The position numbers were made by a program, and so were the translations under genes. Below, piece by piece: positions 49,301 through 60,329 of a stretch of 64,000 bases of DNA. The DNA is from Agelas oroides (taxonomy: Eukaryota > Porifera > Demospongiae > Agelasida > Agelasidae). The notes under the pieces are model-generated. The model was not told where the DNA came from and made no database searches. It saw only the letters and a program-made list of their open reading frames with translations. The number at the start of each line of letters is the position of its first letter. Position 1 is the stretch's first letter. The stretch lies in NCBI GenBank assembly GCA_949130485.1, contig OX422195.1, forward strand, positions 2,465,566 through 2,529,565, read 5' to 3'.

Positions 49301-52120
49301 GGTTTGGTGGATGAAGTATCAGAACTACAATTAATAAAAAAAAAAAAGATGCATCATGTAATATTTAGGTGACATATTGAGACGACTACATACCCTTTTC
49401 GTTTGAATATGAAATAGCACTGTTGGAGGTTGAGTGTTCTATTTCAATAGGAGCATCTTTATTTCCTGCATGTTACATTAATGTGAAGTAAAATTTACCC
49501 TTGTAGAAAGTAGGTTGTACCACAAACACTGTCTTACCATTCTCATGGTGTGAATTGCATTCTGCTTTATCTGTATGTGAGTGAAATATGAATACTGGCT
49601 ACATAATTACTAAAACACATTTAAAAGGCAGATGCAATTACCTGCAGCATGCAACTGAATTTGCAGTGAGGTATGTGCCACATCATGCCTCTCCAGTATG
49701 AAGAGAGCAGCAGAAGTGGTACACTTACTGAATTCCTTTTTCAGTATTGTATACAAGTATAATGGTGACAAACTGACAGGTTCATTTCTTCTCGAGTCCA
49801 GCCACCACATTGAACCACAACTTTCAATTTGAAGACATGTATAGTGATAACTAACATGCTTTAAGAGCAGCATAGTTAGATTCTGCTCAGGTGTAACAAT
49901 ACTGTCACGCAGTATTTCTGGGGTTGAAATCAAGTAGTGTCCACTTCCATGAACTTGCATGAAATTTCGAATGCTTGGTGTTATATTGACTAGTTTGTCT
50001 CCTGCTTTAGCTACAGCAGCATCTAGCACATCAATTGAGTAGTCTCCCATTGTTGATCGCATGGATTGAACTGGCTCAGTTGGGCTCATGCCCATTTCTG
50101 TCCAATGTGAATGCCATAAATCATCGGCAATGTCATTTAAATCAGAGAAGAAAAATTGTTCTGTTTGGTACAAGTTGTTCAGGACACAAAGGCCACACAA
50201 GTTGCTGTCTGCTTGCTGCTGCAGGAATGGTTCTGCTGGTCTTTTTATGGCATTCAATAAAGGAGTATCGGTTGAACTTTGCAAAACAGAAGAAGCATAC
50301 CGGACATTCATGGAAAGGTTGTTCTTTTCCTGGCATGTTAGTATTTCCCAACTCTCTAAACACCTGGAACACTTTTCCACAAACACCTCCAATTGTGCAT
50401 CCGTTAGATGGGCAAGCACAGACTGTATTCTTCTTTTCGAAAGTGTCATTGGATAAAGAGATGCAGACTTTCTCTTGAATAGAACAGTTTGGTCAAATGG
50501 AGCTGTTCCACGAAGGACATGTGATCGAGAGTCCCTTTGTTTTACACTGGTAGCAATATGAGTACTACTGGTACTTGAGTATGCACATTTAGGTGCGTAT
50601 TTGGTACTCTGCTTCTTACATTTGCTTGTGACTTTTGGTTTTGGTTGTCCTTTCTTCCTTTTTGCAGAATAACCTCCAGTGGAAGTAGTTTTTGACCGCT
50701 TTCGAGATGCAGCTGTAAGCAGAGGACTAGAGAAGATTTGTGACAGACTCAAAGTATTGGTTTCAGACACTGTAGTAGCATTAATGTCTTCATGAATTAT
50801 GTACTGTGTCACTCCTGGACTACCTCCTTCAATTTTCTTGATAAAACCACATTTCATTCCAGCCTTTATGTACCACTCTTTGCAGCATGGGTGGTTGCAG
50901 GAACACATCCTACTTACACAGTCCATGCATGTGTGTGAAGGTGGAACATAATATGGTAGTGTCTTCTGGGATAGAGACTGCTTCAGGTTTAATTGAGTGT
51001 TACTTCTTGATGACTCCCATGCATGAATCCCTGAAAGATAGTACTGAAATTGCTGCTTATGCAAATAACCAAGAATGGCTGTGTGATACTTGCTACAGAT
51101 TTTTGAAAATTCCACATCTTCAGTAGTGACAGACAAGAAACCCAGATCACAGGAAAAGGAGAAGAGATCAATCATGGCTGAAGGATGGGGCAACTCACAA
51201 ACCTTCATGCCAATGGAGTCAAATGCAGCTTGCAGTAAGTCATCCCCTTCTGCAACTTGGTATAGGGGCTCAAGGCTAGGGGAGCTGTCTATCTGTGTAG
51301 GTGGATGCACTTGACATGAGGATTCGAGGCTGGGGGAGGTGACCACCTGTGCACATGAATGTACATGGCTTGAGGACTCAAGGTTTTCAAGGTGTGCCTG
51401 TAGATGTGCCTGGCCATGGCTTGGGGAAGAAAGTCCAGGGGAATTGTCCAAGTGTGCAATAGATAATGCTAAATGGTCAGTGGAGCTATCCTGTGACTGG
51501 CCATAAGCATTAGTGGTTACTACTGCTTTTGATGTAAGAGATTCTCGAAGGGTTACGGCAAAGTGTCTTATTCTTGATACAAAGTCCATTCTGTATTCAT
51601 CTTCATCTGCTACAGCATGTGAAGGAACACATCCATGCATTCCAACCATCATATTACTGTAGAGAACTGTAGAAGCTTCCTTGCCATTGGGAAGTTTGTA
51701 AGACACAGAGTAATAGTTAAATGGTAACACCTCACTCACAACACCTTCACAGTTTGGTAGAAGTACAAGACCATGCTGCTCAGGGTAGCGAAACAAAATC
51801 TTCTCACCTTTTGAAAATTTTCGTGTTTTTGTTTTCCTGATATAAGCAAGATAATTTTCATAAAACTTTGATTCCATATTTTCTCGAACTGTTAGGTAAT
51901 ATCTGAGTCTTGTCTGTGCTGTGTGATACAAGCTAGCCAGCATTTCATCTGCTAGCGTGTTTGTACAGAACAGCTGTGCATAAATGTTGGCTCCAGATTT
52001 ACACCTACTGAAGTAACAGATCAAAAATGGCACAAAGATGAGAGACATGGTACATTGAAAGGTAGTTCCTCCACTAACTACCACACTAGGTTGAAGAGTC
52101 CGGTGGTTATTAGAAACCAC
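46322..52120 (-). CDS. Transposon-encoded double cysteine protease: integrase-tail-like region + Josephin-like + ULP1/C48
   Basis: Twenty exons splice without a frame break to 1,318 residues: 49642-52120, 49538-49570, 49394-49465, 49233-49324, 49099-49155, 48908-49030, 48713-48775, 48546-48646, 48403-48478, 48286-48336, 48184-48225, 48068-48117, 47902-48004, 47321-47345, 47160-47243, 46936-47080, 46825-46876, 46638-46763, 46470-46571, 46322-46402. Residues ~45-155 (RKFSKGEKILFRYPE...GVVSEVL..YYSVSYKLPNG) resemble a Gypsy/Ginger integrase C-terminal GPY/F module. A Cys-rich patch sits near 395-430. Residues ~630-790 look like a Josephin domain: DSNLCGLCVLNNLYQTE (Cys ~642), SYHYTCLQ (His ~757), WWLDS (Asp ~774). 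The ULP1 domain is complete: SGIWLNDK-VINFFLQLL, SSFFYEAVQRW, IPVNLGYHWILL, YSYDSY, PQQQNSDDCGVFICK. A ~200-residue unassigned tail follows. The true 5' exons are unknown; the start at 52120 falls at the minisatellite edge. Confidence 0.82.
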
Positions 52121-53860
52121 TCCTAAGGTAACAGGAAGATGCTATGATCCATACTTAGACATGGTGTGCAGTTTTAGCATGAAAGCTGGTTCCTCCACTA
52201 ACTACCGCACTAGGTTGAAGAGTCCGGTGGTTATTAGAAACCACTCCTAATGTGACAGGAAGATGCTATGATCCATACTTAGACTTGGTGTGCAGTTTTA
52301 GCATGAAAGCTGGTTCCTCCACTAACTACCGCACTAGGTTGAAGAGTGTGGTGGTTAGTGAACACAACTCCTAAGGTTACTGGAAGATGCTATGATCCAT
52401 ACTTAGACATGGTGTGCAGTTTTAGCATGAAAGCTGGTTCCTCCACTAACTACCGCACTAGGTTGATGAGTCCGGTGGTTATTAGAAACCACTCCTAATG
52501 TGACAGGAAGATGCTAGGATCCATACTTAGACATGGTGTGCAGTTTTAGCATGAAAGCTGGTTCCTCCACTAACTACCGCACTAGGTTGATGAGTGCGGT
52601 GGTTATTAGAAACCACTCCTAATGTGACAGGAAGATGCTAGGATCCATACTTAGACAAAGTGTGCAGTTTTAGTATGAAAGCTGGTTCCTCCACTAACTA
52701 CCGCACTAGGTTGTTGAGTGTGGTGGTTATTAGAAACCACTCCTAATGTGACAGGAAGATGCTATGATCCATACTTAGACTTGGTGTGCAGTTTTAGCAT
52801 GAAAGCTGGTTCCTCCACTAACTACCGCACTAGGTTGAAGAGTGTGGTGGTTAGTGAACACAACTCCTAAGGTTACTGGAAGATGCTATGATCCATACTT
52901 AGACATGGTGTGCAGTTTTAGCATGAAAGCTGGTTCCTCCACTAACTACCGCACTAGGTTGATGAGTCCGGTGGTTATTAGAAACCACTCCTAATGTGAC
53001 AGGAAGATGCTAGGATCCATACTTAGACATGGTGTGCAGTTTTAGCATGAAAGCTGGTTCCTCCACTAACTACCGCACTAGGTTGATGAGTGCGGTGGTT
53101 ATTAGAAACCACTCCTAATGTGACAGGAAGATGCTAGGATCCATACTTAGACATGGTGTGCAGTTTTAGCATGAAAGCTGGTTCCTCCACTAACTACCGC
53201 ACTAGGTTGAAGAGTGTGGTGGTTAGTGAACACAACTCCTAAGGTTACTGGAAGATGCTATGATCCATACTTAGACATGGTGTGCAGTTTTAGCATGAAA
53301 GCTGGTTCCTCCACTAACTACCGCACTAGGTTGAAGAGTGTGGTGGTTAGTGAACACAACTCCTAAGGTTACTGGAAGATGCTATGATCCATACTTAGAC
53401 ATGGTGTGCAGTTTTAGTATGAAAGCTGGTTCCTCCACTAACTACCGCACTAGGTTGTTGAGTGTGGTGGTTATTAGAAACCACTACTAATGTGACAGGA
53501 AGATGCTATGATCCATACTTAGACTTGGTGTGCAGTTTTAGCATGAAAGCTGGTTCCTCCACTAACTACCACACTAGGTTGAAGAGTGTGGTGGTTAGTA
53601 GAAACCACTCCTAATGTGACAGGAAGATGCTAGAATCCATACTTAGACTTGGTGTGCAGTTTTAGCATGAAAGCTGGTTCCTCCACTAACTACCGCACTA
53701 GGTTGATGAGTGCAGTGGTTAGTGAACACCACTCCTAAAGTTACTGGAAGATGCTATGATCCATACTTAGACATGGTGTGCAGTTTTAGCATGAAAGCTG
53801 GTTCCTCCACTAACTACCGCACTAGGTTGATAAGTAGGATGGTTAGTGAAAGCACTTCTA
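52075..53860. repeat. Minisatellite, ~124-bp unit, about 14 copies
   Basis: The unit GATGCTATGATCCATACTTAG...GGTTCCTCCACTAACTACCGCAC recurs every 124 bp (52138, 52262, 52386 and onward) to about 53860. Two unit types alternate, ending GTTATTAGAAACCACTCC or GTTAGTGAACACAACTCC. Each unit contains CTCCACTAAC, the complement of GTTAGTGGAG, which also occurs in the 60-bp TIR of the surrounding element. The array abuts the 5' end of the protease frame. Confidence 0.96.
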
Positions 53861-53879
53861 CATTAGCAGGCATGCATAT

Positions 53880-54514
53880 TTGAGGATATATACGAAACAT
53901 GGCATCTGTACCTTGTGTAGTCTGTCTCGTGTTACTCTGAGAGAGGTCCAAGAGCAAAACCCTACCTCCTGGTGTCAGCCTGTCTGTTAGTGTGCATGCA
54001 GTGTGTTTCTTCTACAAGATATGATAAAATCATAAAATAAATGAAAAACCCACTGCATGACCATATTTATCTCCCTATCTAAAGTATCAGTATACATGTA
54101 TTGGTCTAGCATTCTTCCCAAAACTTCCTTTACTTTTATTATACTAGATCTATTATGTATATATTAGTCAGAAATTTGAGTATATACGGCAGTCATCTCT
54201 GTGTATATTCGTGCTGCTGCCTTATGAGCCAACTTAGGTACTGACTTAGGTAGGGACAAGGTGTAACAAAATTAATTCTGAGACAGAGTGCATAGTTCCA
54301 GCTCCTCCACTAATGAGTAATGCATCGACTCATTCGTAATGCTAGATAATTTGTGTAAACCACCCCAAAGACAACAGGGGGATAGTAAGGCACTTATGTG
54401 TATATGAATGCATTTTCCATGTATACACACAATTCTGAAAGTCAGAGATGATTTGCAACTCCACAGGATATTGACCTTGGCATCCCACTACACTTAACAA
54501 TACAGCTACTAAAT
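53880..54514. other. No supported gene
   Basis: AT-rich stretch between minisatellite and SINE pair, inside the Ginger-like element. No integrase-like frame on either strand. A degenerate piece of the minisatellite (CTCCTCCACTAATGAGTAATGC, core CTCCACTAA) is at ~54302. Confidence 0.55.
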
Positions 54515-54700
54515 AGAGATTTTAGATGTTTCGAGGTGAAATACAGGAAAGTGAAATGGCCGGAGTCACCGGGAAGGAGACTTGGTTTGTACAGCCAGTG
54601 CTCTGCCACTGAGCTACAACAACCGGACAACCACCATCCTTACAACTCTAGTATGTGTACTCTTCACTTTCCTCTACATTTCACCTCAAAACATCTAAAC
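54515..54700. mobile_element. Head-to-head SINE pair (third locus of the family)
   Basis: On the minus strand from ~54635: GTTGTAGCTCAGTGGCAGAG (A box) with a damaged B-box region (CTTCCCGGTGACTCCGG) and the tail CATTTCACTTTCCTGTATTT. On the plus strand at ~54656-54700 is the tail portion CTCTTCACTTTCCTCTACAT with CACCTCAAAACATCTAAA. Same family and inverted arrangement as at 3160-3430 and 42425-42795. Confidence 0.68.
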
Positions 54701-55119
54701 ACCATGCATCCTTACGTATTCGGAGCTGCGGCGAGTCGAAGCGCAGCAATGATAGCCTTGCACGTGGCTGAGTTTACGCTAACAGAGAAAATTATCGTAT
54801 GTCGCCCACGCACACATTTCGTATTATACGCACATAACGACAGGGGCTCGTTGCCGCCCACGCTCAATTTATATCGCTCCACTAACCGCCACGTCCACTA
54901 ACGGACACACTACACCCGGTACGAAGGTAATCAAGCGACGAAAGCTAGCTGGGCGGTCTCCTGGGAACGACGAAGTCAATATAATCTGTTTTCCACATTA
55001 ATTGAATATTGTACGGTCTGAGAACGAGGCCAGAATATTATGCACCGTTGTTTATTTCGCAGTCTAAAGGTGCACACTTTGAAAAAATTCGCGGCGAAAT
55101 TATTTCCCATTTTCTTTAG

Positions 55120-57698
55120 GGATCGTCTAAGTTCACATAGCTCCATGAGGTTACGTCATAAAACATCACATGGGAGTTCCCCGTGCCCACCGAATAATCG
55201 CGATAACCCTCTTCCTACGTAATTTAACTTAACTAAAAATTGTTCAGAACTACCATGCATTCAGAGAGTATGCAGCATATCAAGGTAAAAGAGACCAAGT
55301 AAGCATAATATCAGTAAGGTGAAGTAGTCAGGATGAAGGTATATATTCGTGGCAGTTGTTGAGGGGGGAAATCGACTGTACAGGACAGAGCTATAGCCTC
55401 AAATATAAGGCTGAGTACAGCATTCTTGGTAAAGATGATCATATGAGAGTACAATCAGTCCATGAGGCCTAAATTTGGGCAGTGAAAGCATGTACATGGT
55501 AACTTCTTGTCACACACAAGTTGATCAAGATTTCAGGTGTCGGTGTGCATAATTTGTTAGTACCATGGCAAACCTGCTGTGTACAGTTAGCTGTGTGCAT
55601 TGTGAGCTTGCACTCAAACTATCCATGAAATTTCTACCTTCTCCGCTGACTACTTATGTTGCTTACTTGATTCTATTACACTTGACATGCTAAATTCTCA
55701 CTCAATGATACTGTCTGTGTCACTGCATACACAGCCAGCCAGGCCCAGCCTCATACTACAAGCCCAAGACCGTGTCACACAAGTATACCAATCATTACTT
55801 TATTACACTTGTATGTTTGAAATCAGCCTTGTTGCCAAGCTCCCGCCCAGCTTTCTGTCAGCACTGCAAGTGATGGAAATAAGTAAAGAAGGCCTGGAAA
55901 TGAGGTTATACTCAACTTGTGTATGCACTCCCCTCTCTTCACCAACAAAGCGACTACACAAATGCACACAAGTTCTAATACCACCAAGAAATAGACTAGG
56001 GGAAGCTTCTCCCACACCCCTGAGCCCTGGAGGAGTACTAGGAAATGGCTTTTGTTAAAGACCACCTAAAAAATTAAAAATACAGTTATAGGTCTGATTG
56101 CATCGCAAACAATCTCAGAGCACCTAAAACCCACATTTTTGTTGAGGAGCATCGCGGCCCCCAGAACCCCTAGACAATGCTTCAAACAGCTTCCCCCCAA
56201 AACTCAAAAGAACCCTCTCCTCTCAAACATGAGGGGACAGACTGCACACAACAGACCTTCCTCTATAGCAACCCTCTTGGAGAAAAAGGAGACATCCTAT
56301 ATTTGATGACAAGCGTCCTGGGTGCATGTTCCAACTCTCACTTCAAGTGTCAGGCATCCCATGACCCATTTGCTGCCCTGTGATCTCTATCTGTGCTGTT
56401 CTGGATGGGGCTTAACAGATACTTCCATCACTTATTCACTTGATGAAGCTGGCTGTCTTTAACATGCAGCGACCACTATAGACAGGTTTCACTCTAGTGA
56501 CAATACATTGAGTGAGAATGCAGCATATCAACTAGTAAGCGGTAGAATATGTCAAAGGAGAAGATACACATTCTACAAAGAGTTTGAGTGCAGCAGAGTT
56601 AGTTAGCTTGCAGTACATGCCAATATTAAATGCACACTGTCACTGCTCACTTTGGCCTGGGCTTGCTACGGAACGATGCACACAAATGATCAAAAAGTAA
56701 TTTGTGTGGAATAGTAAACCTTTTACAAGCCTTTGCTGCCCAATAGAGCACAAATTTAGGGCTCAAAAACAGACTGTACCTTCAAATGGTCATCTCAGTT
56801 GATCCAACATGCCTCTTATGGAGGGCTAGCTCTGAGCTGTACAATCCATTTCTCTCTCCCAGCTTCCACGAATATACACCTTCATCCTGACTACTTTATC
56901 TTACTGATATTTTCCTTGTTCTCTTTTTCCTTGATATGCTGCATACTCTCTGAATGCATGCTAGTTCAGAACAATTTTTGGTTAAGTTAAATTACGTAGA
57001 AAGAGGGTTATCGCGATTATTCGGTGGGCACGGGGAACTCCCATGTGATGTTTTAATGACGTAACCTCATGGAGCTATGTGAACTTTAGCCTCGTCCCCG
57101 GCGCGCGCGAAAAACGGAGAAGCGCCTGGTACACACTGTTTGCGCATGCGTTTAATCTCCCCAAGATGTGGGGACTCCGGACTATTTTCTGATTCTTCCG
57201 TGTCATGTGACGTCAGAGTTCGGACTCGATATAGTAAACTTGTCAGGATAATATAATGGCGCGTAATGAAAGTTCTGATTTTCAGCAAGCGATTTCTCAA
57301 GCCCTTCAGCGATGGTTCTCTAAACTTTCAACTCTCCGCTTGCACTTCGCATACATGAGATTCGGTAAGCCGTCGTCATCGTTCAACGTTATATCCAACA
57401 GAGCGCTTATCATGCCTTGATGCTAGTCTTTCCTGGCTAGCCTTTTTACCAAACAATGCTACTCTATGGTGGCTATAAGCCACAGGGGATCCGCAAAGGC
57501 GGCACAACAATGCCATTTTCGCTAAATGGGCCACGGTGGGATCTTTACAACTTAAATTTCGTCAGAGCACACGCCCCTAAACAGTGTGAACATCATAAAC
57601 GTGAGCAACGCCATTTTTAATTAACCGGAAGCGCATCAGTGTGTACCAGGCGCTCTTCCTCCGCGCCGGATACCAGGCTATGTGAACTTAGACGATCC
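55120..57698. mobile_element. 2.6-kb fold-back element with ~285-bp inverted arms
   Basis: The left arm 55120-55405 (GGATCGTCTAAGTTCACATAG...) is complementary to 56825-57086 plus 57690-57698 once the inserted element at 57087-57680 is removed. The direct flanks CATTTTCTTTAG at 55108-55119 and 57699-57710 indicate a target duplication of 10-12 bp (exact length ambiguous by microhomology). The middle (55410-56820) shows no recognised transposase. Confidence 0.85.
57087..57680. mobile_element. 594-bp TAGCC-type TIR element with 9-bp target duplication, nested
   Basis: Starts TAGCCTCGTCCCCGGCGCGC and ends CGCGCCGGATACCAGGCTA; arms include AAGCGCCTGGTACACACTG against CAGTGTGTACCAGGCGCT. TGTGAACTT is present at 57078-57086 and 57681-57689. 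The interrupted arm of the surrounding fold-back element matches its partner across this insertion, so insertion order is clear. Confidence 0.9.
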
Positions 57699-58744
57699 CA
57701 TTTTCTTTAGCAGCGCTTCACGCGGCACAGCATGGCCTCTACACTCAAAATTTGCTTCCTACGTACGCCTATGTTGAAGGATATAGCACATAGCCACAGC
57801 ACACAACTGCTTATGATGTGTAGTGAAAGTTAGCACCTCCAAACCATAGATAATACAGTACGCAGTGGATGTGAAACGGTAGGGATGCGCGGAAAGTATA
57901 CGGAGAATCGCGTACACGTGCGGAGGTCCTGTCTTCATCTGGATCGAAAGACAGTGCCAGGGAGCTGCAAGAGAAGAGAAAGACGACGAACTATTCAGGT
58001 AATTATCTCAAATAGGAAGTGAATAACCTATAAATAGCTGTAAAATGGTCTATTCGGGGTAGGTAGGCTGAGATAGCCTATTTTGGTACCTTTGGCATCT
58101 TTGTGTAAGATTATTAGCCTCTGTGCTCATATTCTGAATAAAAGCTGTAGAGATTTTGATACTTCAAATGATCAGAAAATGGGAGAAAATCAGGATAACT
58201 GCTGTAACTAAGATGAACAAGATATGGGTCATCAAATGTGTCAAAATTGGTTTTGAGTCCGTTTGCTTTGTGTAAGATTATTTCCAAAGCTGTTGAGCTC
58301 ATGGTTGATTGCTGTAAAGAAATATGTGGCCCATGGCCTGTTTTGGTGGGGGAAAATATATAAATAGATGAGCATAATTTCAAATAATAATGCCAAATAG
58401 CACACCCTTTTATCACTGCAGATGGATGACAACTTCAACAAGCCTTGTGGACAAGGGCACCATAAGAGAAGAAAGAATAATAATAATCAACCATGTATTA
58501 ACTTCAGTATACAAACATTCATGCACTGTACATACATGTACACAGCTCTCAATACACACGTACAGACACACACAGTGCACTGTTGAACATCCACAAAAGT
58601 CTCTGTATATCCCAGACCTCCCAGGACCTCTTCATCTATTTCCTCATTCACGTGGTCACTGCTCTGGCTGGAAGATACAAGTACAACATAATTCCTGTAT
58701 CTAAGACCTATGATGATCCCTTCATGCCATTCAATGACTCTTAC

Positions 58745-58894
58745 CTCCCTACTGAGTACTAAAACGAGTTCACTCCCTCCCTCATCTTTAACTAGTTCGT
58801 CAGTATAGATTTCTTCATCATTACTACTGCCAGCGAGCGATGCTGTCTGCGTTAGAAGAGCTGCACACAGTCGTCGTGCTCGTCCTTCAAACAT
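58745..58894 (-). CDS. Possible first exon of an unidentified gene near the right end of the 13.6-kb insertion
   Basis: From an ATG at 58894 the minus strand reads MFEGRARRLCAALLTQTASL, then an acidic stretch (NDEEIYTDELVKDEGG) to LVLVLSRE, with a good donor (GAG/GTAAGAG). A following open stretch begins after CCAG at about 58668 (SSDHVNEEIDEEVLG). The Arg-rich start followed by LCAALL recalls N termini of Harbinger-like transposase genes, but that is weak. Product unknown. Confidence 0.35.
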
Positions 58895-59045
58895 GGCGAA
58901 TGCTGTTCAAAGCTCGAAATATACGGAAGCTGTAAAACTACTCCGTGACGCGCTGCAATGATTGCATCAGGTATGCGGAAATGTTTCATATCCACGTCCG
59001 TACTATATCACCTATGCCCAAACTAAAAAAATTGTCTACGGCCCT

Positions 59046-59470
59046 GCAAGGGAGTATGTTTCACCCACAAGTGCATGCTTCATCCTGAACAATGAGTGAA
59101 TAGCTACTTTCAAATGCTCTGGTCTACCACTCTTGGAGCCTTAAGATTCTTCAAACAATTCCCTCACTCTGTGTACCTGATGTCATGCAGGCCTTACCCA
59201 CATAATAATACAGCTGCTAATGGGCCCAGGGAAGAGGTTACATTCTCAGGTCTTCTCTCCACCCAGTAACTTACTCATTCCTTACACTATGCAAAAACAG
59301 AAGGAGAAGGCCTCGGAATCTGATTGGATGATGTCAATGAGACTAGTAGACATAGGGATCCCAACCATGCAAGGGAGTAGCTATGTTTCACCCGCAAGTG
59401 CATGCTTCATCCTGAACAATGAGTGGTACTTTGAAATGCTCTGGTCTACCACTCTTGGAGCCTTAAGGTG
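59046..59470. repeat. Right half of the split repeat followed by an intact copy
   Basis: 59046-59155 (GCAAGGGAGTATGTTTCACC...CTTGGAGCCTTAAG) recurs at 59368-59467. In the second copy it is preceded, without interruption, by the unit that elsewhere lies at 45256-45429. Further pieces of the family (CCTGATGTCRTGCAGGCCTTACC) are at 59176 and 62690. Confidence 0.85.
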
Positions 59471-59799
59471 GTACTTAACCCTGGATTTTCAAGGTCGGCA
59501 AACCTGCTCGCCTTCATAAAACTTTTTAGCAAACACTTGGTTTTGGGAGTCTTCAACCGTTCACTGTCCGTAAATTTGGGATTTTCCCAGTTTCCTGTCG
59601 GCATTGGCGGTATCCAACTAGTAGTCTAATGCGTTTATAAATAAGTTAGTTAAGATGTGGCCTGGCGGAACCCCTCATGTGGTGGTCGGAACTTTGAAGA
59701 TAAGTTTCTTTTTTTTGCCAGAAGGCGTTTAGTAGAGTGCTATAGTGTCAGTAGCTGTGAGTAGTACGTAATGCCTGCTTGTGAATGCAAGCTTGTGTC

Positions 59800-60198
59800 T
59801 AGTCTCGCAAGCCAGACCCAACAAACCCCAGCGCGGATCGCTTTCAGTATCACGCACGGGGAAGGAAGGGTCTGGTGACTCTCGGTAGGTTTCCGTGTGC
59901 AAGTGGAATGCATTAACGCAGAAAGTCACGAGGTTAATATTCGATAAAGCTGTTAATTAAGTGGGTGCTATGAAAGCTAGCGTGGGTAACGAACTTCGCC
60001 ACTACGCTCTTCCGTTTCAGCGGTTTCACACGCCGAGATTAGCTCAAAGTTATGTGACCGTAGCCAATCAGATTGTCTACGCGCGAATCGCGACGTAGCA
60101 CACGGAAACCTACCGAAAGTCACCAGACCCTTCCTTCCCCGTACGTGATACTGAAAGCGATCCGCGCTGGGGTTGGTTGGGTCTGGCTTGCGAGACTA
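59800..60198. mobile_element. 399-bp TIR element with 9-bp target duplication
   Basis: Starts TAGTCTCGCAAGCCAGACCC and ends GGGTCTGGCTTGCGAGACTA, with arms of about 115 bp that include CCCAGCGCGGATCGCTTTCA and its complement. GCTTGTGTC flanks it at 59791-59799 and 60199-60207. Non-autonomous; same terminal style as 22308-22625. Confidence 0.93.
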
Positions 60199-60329
60199 GC
60201 TTGTGTCTAGAAGCAGCAGAAAGGCCACAGTGGCCAAGACTGTATAATTTTGTTGAGTAGGCCCAGGTCTCGCAGCCGTATGCCTAGCCTAGTTGGTGAC
60301 CGTGGCCAGGTGCTTCGAGTGCTGGGCTG

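Larger units (their letters stand above)
45629..54914. mobile_element. 9,286-bp Ginger1-like DNA transposon encoding a Josephin-ULP1 protein
   Basis: The first 60 bp (TGTAGTGTGTCCGTTAGTGG...) and the last 60 bp are inverted complements with a single mismatch. Ends are TGT...ACA, and CCCGG stands on both sides (45624-45628, 54915-54919). Ginger1 transposons are known for 40-270-bp TIRs, Gypsy-like TG...CA ends, CCGG/CCGT duplications, and transposases with a GPY/F tail plus an OTU or ULP1 protease. All but the DDE core are matched here. TIR internal motifs GTTAGTGGA occur twice. A TATAAAT lies inside each TIR. Confidence 0.8.
45430..59045. mobile_element. 13.6-kb TIR-bounded insertion containing nested elements
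   Basis: The left end reads AGGCCGTAGACAA and the right end TTGTCTACGGCCCT, nearly perfect complements. The flanks are GCAAGGCA (45422-45429) and GCAAGGGA (59046-59053), an 8-bp duplication with one mismatch. The flanking sequences joined together reproduce a repeat that is uninterrupted at 59216-59470, so an empty site exists in the same window. The terminal GGGCCGTAG...GGGGGTGCTTGG style and 8-bp duplication suggest the hAT superfamily. The element's own transposase is not recognised. It now contains the Ginger-like element, a fold-back element and a SINE pair. Confidence 0.75.
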
